The notes beneath the pieces are model-generated. The model had not been told where the DNA came from. It did no database searches and was given only the letters and a program-made list of their open reading frames with translations. The position numbers and the translations under genes were made by a program. Below are positions 14,097 to 16,618 of a stretch of DNA of 16,618 nucleotides, piece by piece (position 1 is the stretch's first letter; each line of letters begins with the position of its first letter). This DNA is from Bacillota bacterium (GTDB taxonomy: Bacteria; Bacillota; Clostridia; Peptostreptococcales; Anaerovoracaceae), in NCBI GenBank assembly GCA_016302925.1, contig JAEDMR010000023.1, forward strand, positions 1-16,618, in the 5' to 3' direction.

Positions 14097-15419
14097 TTAT
14101 GCTATCCTATATACGAATTGAATTCTTGCCTTCTGCTGTTTCTTTCGAGGATAATTTCTGTTTGGACGAACAGGTGTTATATTTCGTTGAATCAGTGCTT
14201 CGGCAACCGGAGGCGAAACGTCTCCGGCCAGAAGGCTCTTTATGATTCTTACCGCAGTTGAGAATCGTATGCGGTACTCATATTTTCTCTGCACTGTTGG
14301 TATTTCAACGCATCGAGATATGACTGCCGTCATGTTATACATAATGAGATTTGCATATATCTCCTGTGTCACAAATTCACTTTTTCTTGAATGAAACTTC
14401 AGCATTCCGACTATGTACTTGAGATCTCTAAACGAGGTTTCAATTCCCCACCGCATATCATATATGTCTTTAAGCTTTTCCGGCGGGAACTTCTCCTCTG
14501 GAAGATTTGTCATCAGCATCTCATAACTGTCTTCTGATATTTTTACCCTCACAAGCCTAAACTCAAGAGTGAAAAAATGTGCAGATTCGTTCCTTTTAGT
14601 TTTCAATGGAAGGTAATCAAACTTTATACTCGACGGTATGCATCTATACTTATTCTTTTCTTTCGCCATTTCTTTAGCTTCCCTGCTTTGTTTTCTTGTG
14701 ATAGAAAGACTTATATGCATATCAAATTCAGGTTCATCAGGGATGTTCAAACCATCTGCAATACCACGACCGCCTTTTTCCTTTACTCGCATTACATACT
14801 TCCAGCCTGCATTCTGCAAATGAGCAATGTTATTATATGATTCATAACCTCTGTCACATACAGCTATTACATCCTTCAATTTAGAACGTTCAATCATTTC
14901 AATAAGCGCACTGTCTTCGTTCTGGGTACGATACTTTTGTATTACTGCATCCATGAATGTTCCTTGCAAGATGTCCCAGAAGGCGTTAAGATGGAATTCA
15001 TTATGTGGATGTTCATCTTCTCGGCTCTGAGCAAGCGAATCCAAGTCATAAGGATTGTTAGGTACATGTATATGGCTTCCATCAATAGCCATAAGCCGAT
15101 AACCTTCGTAGCGCATATTCATATCAAAGGTCTCATTGATCATTTTGAATAGCTGTGGAAAAGCTGAAGCAGATATCTTTTCGCGTTGCTGTATGAAAGC
15201 AGGTGCAGAAGGTGTATTGATTGAATATTTGCTTATTCTGAGAAGTTCGTTGGTCAGAGTATTCCCATCTAATGCAAGAATTGAACGGACTACACCTTCG
15301 AAATTTTGCTTTCGATATCGAGAAAAGTCTTTCCCTGGCCTGTTGCAAAAATTATCTTTCATTTCAGAGAATTTTTCAATTTGAGAATTAAATTTTTTGA
15401 TTGCATCGTTAGTATCCAT
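14097..15419 (-). CDS. IS4-family DDE transposase
   Basis: The 440-aa protein starts at ATG 15419 (minus strand) with AGGAG 7 bases upstream. The catalytic triad is visible: first Asp in LMAIDGSHIHVP, second Asp in VIAVCDRGYES, and Glu in YDMRWGIETSFRDLK. The last motif matches the IS4-family Y-(2)-R-(3)-E-(6)-K signature exactly. It catalyses cut-and-paste movement of the surrounding 1661-bp element. No frameshift or stop is seen, so it is likely functional. Between the right inverted repeat and the start lie an inward terminator and a leader inverted repeat, which probably keep expression low. Confidence 0.94.
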   Translation of the reverse strand: MDTNDAIKKFNSQIEKFSEMKDNFCNRPGKDFSRYRKQNFEGVVRSILALDGNTLTNELLRISKYSINTPSAPAFIQQREKISASAFPQLFKMINETFDMNMRYEGYRLMAIDGSHIHVPNNPYDLDSLAQSREDEHPHNEFHLNAFWDILQGTFMDAVIQKYRTQNEDSALIEMIERSKLKDVIAVCDRGYESYNNIAHLQNAGWKYVMRVKEKGGRGIADGLNIPDEPEFDMHISLSITRKQSREAKEMAKEKNKYRCIPSSIKFDYLPLKTKRNESAHFFTLEFRLVRVKISEDSYEMLMTNLPEEKFPPEKLKDIYDMRWGIETSFRDLKYIVGMLKFHSRKSEFVTQEIYANLIMYNMTAVISRCVEIPTVQRKYEYRIRFSTAVRIIKSLLAGDVSPPVAEALIQRNITPVRPNRNYPRKKQQKARIQFVYRIA

Positions 15420-15461
15420 GATTTACTCCTTGAAAACAGATTTAAATACCTATTTACAAGG

Positions 15462-15503
15462 GCCGATTTTATCTTCTTAAAATCATAATCAGATAAAATC
15501 GGC
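15462..15503 (-). promoter_or_regulatory. Inverted repeat in the transposase leader
   Basis: GCCGATTTTATCT (15462-15474) and AGATAAAATCGGC (15491-15503) form a 13-bp perfect stem with a 16-nt loop, 43-84 bases upstream of the transposase ATG. It could be a leader RNA hairpin or an operator. A TTGACA (minus strand, 15522-15527) upstream is a possible -35, but no good -10 is found at 16-18 bp. Confidence 0.45.
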
Positions 15504-15534
15504 ATCATATTTTTCAAATTTTGTCAACCCCTTT

Positions 15535-15575
15535 GCAGAAAAAAGTCCACACATCTTTTTTGATGTGCGGACTTT
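15535..15575 (-). terminator. Inward-facing terminator at the right end of the IS4-family element
   Basis: On the minus strand a 14-bp stem with one mismatch (arms 15562-15575 and 15542-15555, loop of six A) is followed by a run of six T (15539-15544, overlapping the stem foot). It would block read-through from outside into the transposase gene. Confidence 0.7.
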
Positions 15576-15604
15576 ATCTAAAAATTCTTAACTTAATGAC
15601 ATTG

Positions 15605-15615
15605 GCGTTTCACGC
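15605..15615. repeat. Right target-site duplication and remaining half of the IS200 right-end hairpin
   Basis: GCGTTTCACGC repeats 13933-13943. GGGGATGCTTTTTTTTCAC follows, the distal part of the IS200 right end. Joining the left flank AAAACCCC to this side restores CCCCGCGT-TTC-ACGCGGGG. Confidence 0.93.
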
Positions 15616-15655
15616 GGGGATGCTTTTTTTTCACCGTACGCCAGGGAAGCGAGTT

Positions 15656-15703
15656 GCGGTTTTCCAAAAGTTCCGAAAAGTTTTCCAAAAGAAAACTTTT
15701 CGG
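15656..15703. repeat. Nested inverted repeats upstream of the TraX terminator
   Basis: A 13-bp perfect stem, CCGAAAAGTTTTC (15673-15685) with GAAAACTTTTCGG (15691-15703), sits inside an outer 9-bp stem, GCGGTTTTC (15656-15664) with GAAAACCGC (15712-15720). The outer right arm shares CCGC with the next hairpin (15717-15737), so the two cannot form together. No coding sequence is here. Confidence 0.6.
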
Positions 15704-15704
15704 C

Positions 15705-15737
15705 TAAAAAAGAAAACCGCACTCCGGCGGAGTGCGG
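15705..15737 (-). terminator. Rho-independent terminator of the TraX-family gene
   Basis: On the minus strand CCGCACTCC, loop GCC, GGAGTGCGG (15717-15737) is followed by TTTTCTTTTTT (complement of 15706-15716). It lies 66 bp after the gene's stop. Confidence 0.85.
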
Positions 15738-15802
15738 GAATAAGAGAGAACCACATTCAATTCGATAAATAAAAATGCAATACGATGAATATAGTGTAAA
15801 AA

Positions 15803-16516
15803 TTACCGGTAGATCATGATTAGAGCCAAGATCAGGAGATGCACAGGGTAGAAGGCGTAGAAGCCGTACTGGAGGGCTTTGCTGCTTCTGCCTTTTTTTC
15901 CGTTGTAGAGCCAGATCGGGATCAGAGCCAGAACGGCGAACCCCTGGGTTGGAAAATCATATGAAAAAGATCCCAGGCTGACAGGAATGGTCATGCCATC
16001 GAACACAATGATATTCAGTAATACCATGGCGGCAAACTGTGCCAGACGTGCGAAAGGAAACTCCCGGAGCAGATAGAACAGAATCACGGTCAGAACGCCC
16101 ATGGCACTGTAATCCACGAAGCCCACCACCGACAGTAGCAGGCAGCCGGCTACGATGAAAAGGGCCTTGAGGATGGATTTGGGGCAGAGATTCTGCCGTG
16201 CAGTATCCAGGGCACGGATGGACAGAAGTCCCAGAAGCAGCGTGAACATGACGTTCTGATGGAACGGATAGATCATGCCGCTGCTGTACAGCAGATTGAA
16301 CGGTATCTCGGAAAGCAGTCCGAAGATGAAGAGTCGCAGTGCGTATTTCCGAAAATCGGATGTATGAAAATAGCCTTCTGAAATCTGAAAGGCGAAGATA
16401 GGAAACGCCAGGCGTCCCAGATAGGTCATCCAGTTGTTTCCCGGGATCAGGCTGGCCCAGAGATGGTCCAGCAGCATAAAAAAGCAGGCAAGCGCCCGCA
16501 GCATATTTGAAGTCAT
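15803..16516 (-). CDS. TraX-family integral membrane protein
   Basis: The 237-aa protein begins at ATG 16516 (minus strand), with AGGGGGGT (16523-16530) upstream. The N-terminus, LRALACFFMLLDHL, followed by YLGRLAFPIFAFQISEGYFHT, then the RLFIFGLLSEIPFNLLYS and NVMFTLLLGLLSIRAL blocks, are the conserved features of the TraX family. About eight hydrophobic segments span the chain. F-plasmid TraX acetylates the pilin N-terminus, but chromosomal Bacillota members occur alone without pilus genes and their role is not established; an acyltransferase activity is plausible. The gene has its own promoter and terminator and is convergent with the mobile elements, so it forms a single-gene unit. Confidence 0.85.
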   Translation of the reverse strand: MTSNMLRALACFFMLLDHLWASLIPGNNWMTYLGRLAFPIFAFQISEGYFHTSDFRKYALRLFIFGLLSEIPFNLLYSSGMIYPFHQNVMFTLLLGLLSIRALDTARQNLCPKSILKALFIVAGCLLLSVVGFVDYSAMGVLTVILFYLLREFPFARLAQFAAMVLLNIIVFDGMTIPVSLGSFSYDFPTQGFAVLALIPIWLYNGKKGRSSKALQYGFYAFYPVHLLILALIMIYR

Positions 16517-16547
16517 TGAAATACCCCCCTGTCATTGTATCGCATCC

Positions 16548-16576
16548 AGTATATCACAAGTAACCGAACTATACAA
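16548..16576 (-). promoter_or_regulatory. Promoter of the TraX-family gene
   Basis: On the minus strand TTGTAT (complement of 16571-16576) and TATACT (complement of 16548-16553) are separated by 17 bp. TGA before the -10 gives an extended -10 element. It lies 31 bp upstream of the ATG. Confidence 0.6.
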
Positions 16577-16618
16577 GCCAGCAAGGAGAAAAACTGCAAA
16601 TGTGAAAATCCATTGAAT

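Larger units (their letters stand above)
13944..15604 (-). mobile_element. IS4-family insertion sequence, IS231-like, 1661 bp
   Basis: Perfect 18-bp terminal inverted repeats, CAATGTCATTAAGTTAAG at 13944-13961 and its complement at 15587-15604, are flanked by an 11-bp direct repeat (GCGTTTCACGC). Inside is one 440-aa DDE transposase on the minus strand. The YREK signature of that protein, the 10-12-bp target duplication and the size fit the IS4 family and its IS231 branch. The ends are exact because repeats and duplication agree. Structurally complete and probably active. The low GC and the intact duplication suggest a recent arrival. Confidence 0.93.
13256..15635 (+). mobile_element. IS200-type element split by a nested IS4-family insertion (approximate ends)
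   Basis: The element has a left-end hairpin (13265-13287), one tnpA gene (13380-13844) and a right-end hairpin divided between 13929-13943 and 15605-15619. Removing the 1661-bp nested IS and one target copy leaves about 710 bp, the usual IS200 size. IS200 elements have no inverted terminal repeats and make no target duplication. The outer ends are therefore estimated: the left just after the terminator T-run, the right after TTTTCAC near 15634. Confidence 0.8.

Noticed and set aside
1..16618. CRISPR array, tRNA, rRNA or phage genes
   Set aside because: No regularly spaced repeats, cloverleaf-like sequences, rRNA motifs or phage structural genes were seen in any part of the window.

Overview
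The window looks like the chromosome of an anaerobic Bacillota species, most likely a gut Lachnospiraceae-type clostridium. This rests on a GSIII-type glutamine synthetase end, a PcrA (not UvrD/Rep) helicase, a LigA of the divergent clostridial type, AGGAGG ribosome binding sites, moderate GC in the core genes, and IS types common in that group. The genus is inference; no rRNA or tRNA is present to fix it.

Layout: (1) 1-223 is the C-terminal end of a type III glutamine synthetase. (2) About 284-1716 is an IS200/IS605-family, tnpB-only (IS1341-like) element. Its TnpB gene carries one in-frame TAA between otherwise intact catalytic motifs, and its right end looks like an omega-RNA/transposon-end region. 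The element separates the synthetase gene from what was probably its own terminator (1749-1795). (3) 1948-10335 is a compact same-strand block: a SAM-methyltransferase fused to a long uncharacterised region with one C-terminal membrane segment, then pcrA, ligA, an AIR-synthase/HypE-like ATP-binding protein, and a MerR-family regulator whose start overlaps the stop of the gene before it. A strong terminator closes the block. (4) 10394-13254 is a two-gene transport/hydrolysis operon: a YfcC/DcuC-family carrier and an M20 amidohydrolase. Its promoter has a 19-bp -35/-10 spacer with a dyad inside, the hallmark of MerR control, so the adjacent regulator probably switches it on. It ends in a strong terminator. 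(5) About 13256-15635 is an IS200 element (HUH transposase TnpA, left-end hairpin). Its right-end hairpin has been split by a 1661-bp IS4-family (IS231-like) element that has 18-bp perfect inverted repeats, an 11-bp palindromic target duplication, and an inward-facing terminator at each end. (6) 15803-16516 on the minus strand is a TraX-family membrane protein with its own promoter and a strong terminator that is part of a nested hairpin cluster.

How the genes work together: pcrA and ligA are DNA repair/replication housekeeping genes, probably co-transcribed with the methyltransferase fusion and the AIR-synthase-like gene. The carrier and amidohydrolase plausibly import and hydrolyse N-acyl or amide-linked amino acids or small peptides under MerR-type effector control. 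No CRISPR array, defence island or complete new system was found. The least explained coding sequence is the methyltransferase fusion. The clearest structural stories are the nested insertion in the IS200 end hairpin and the MerR-type promoter with a possible leaderless small ORF.
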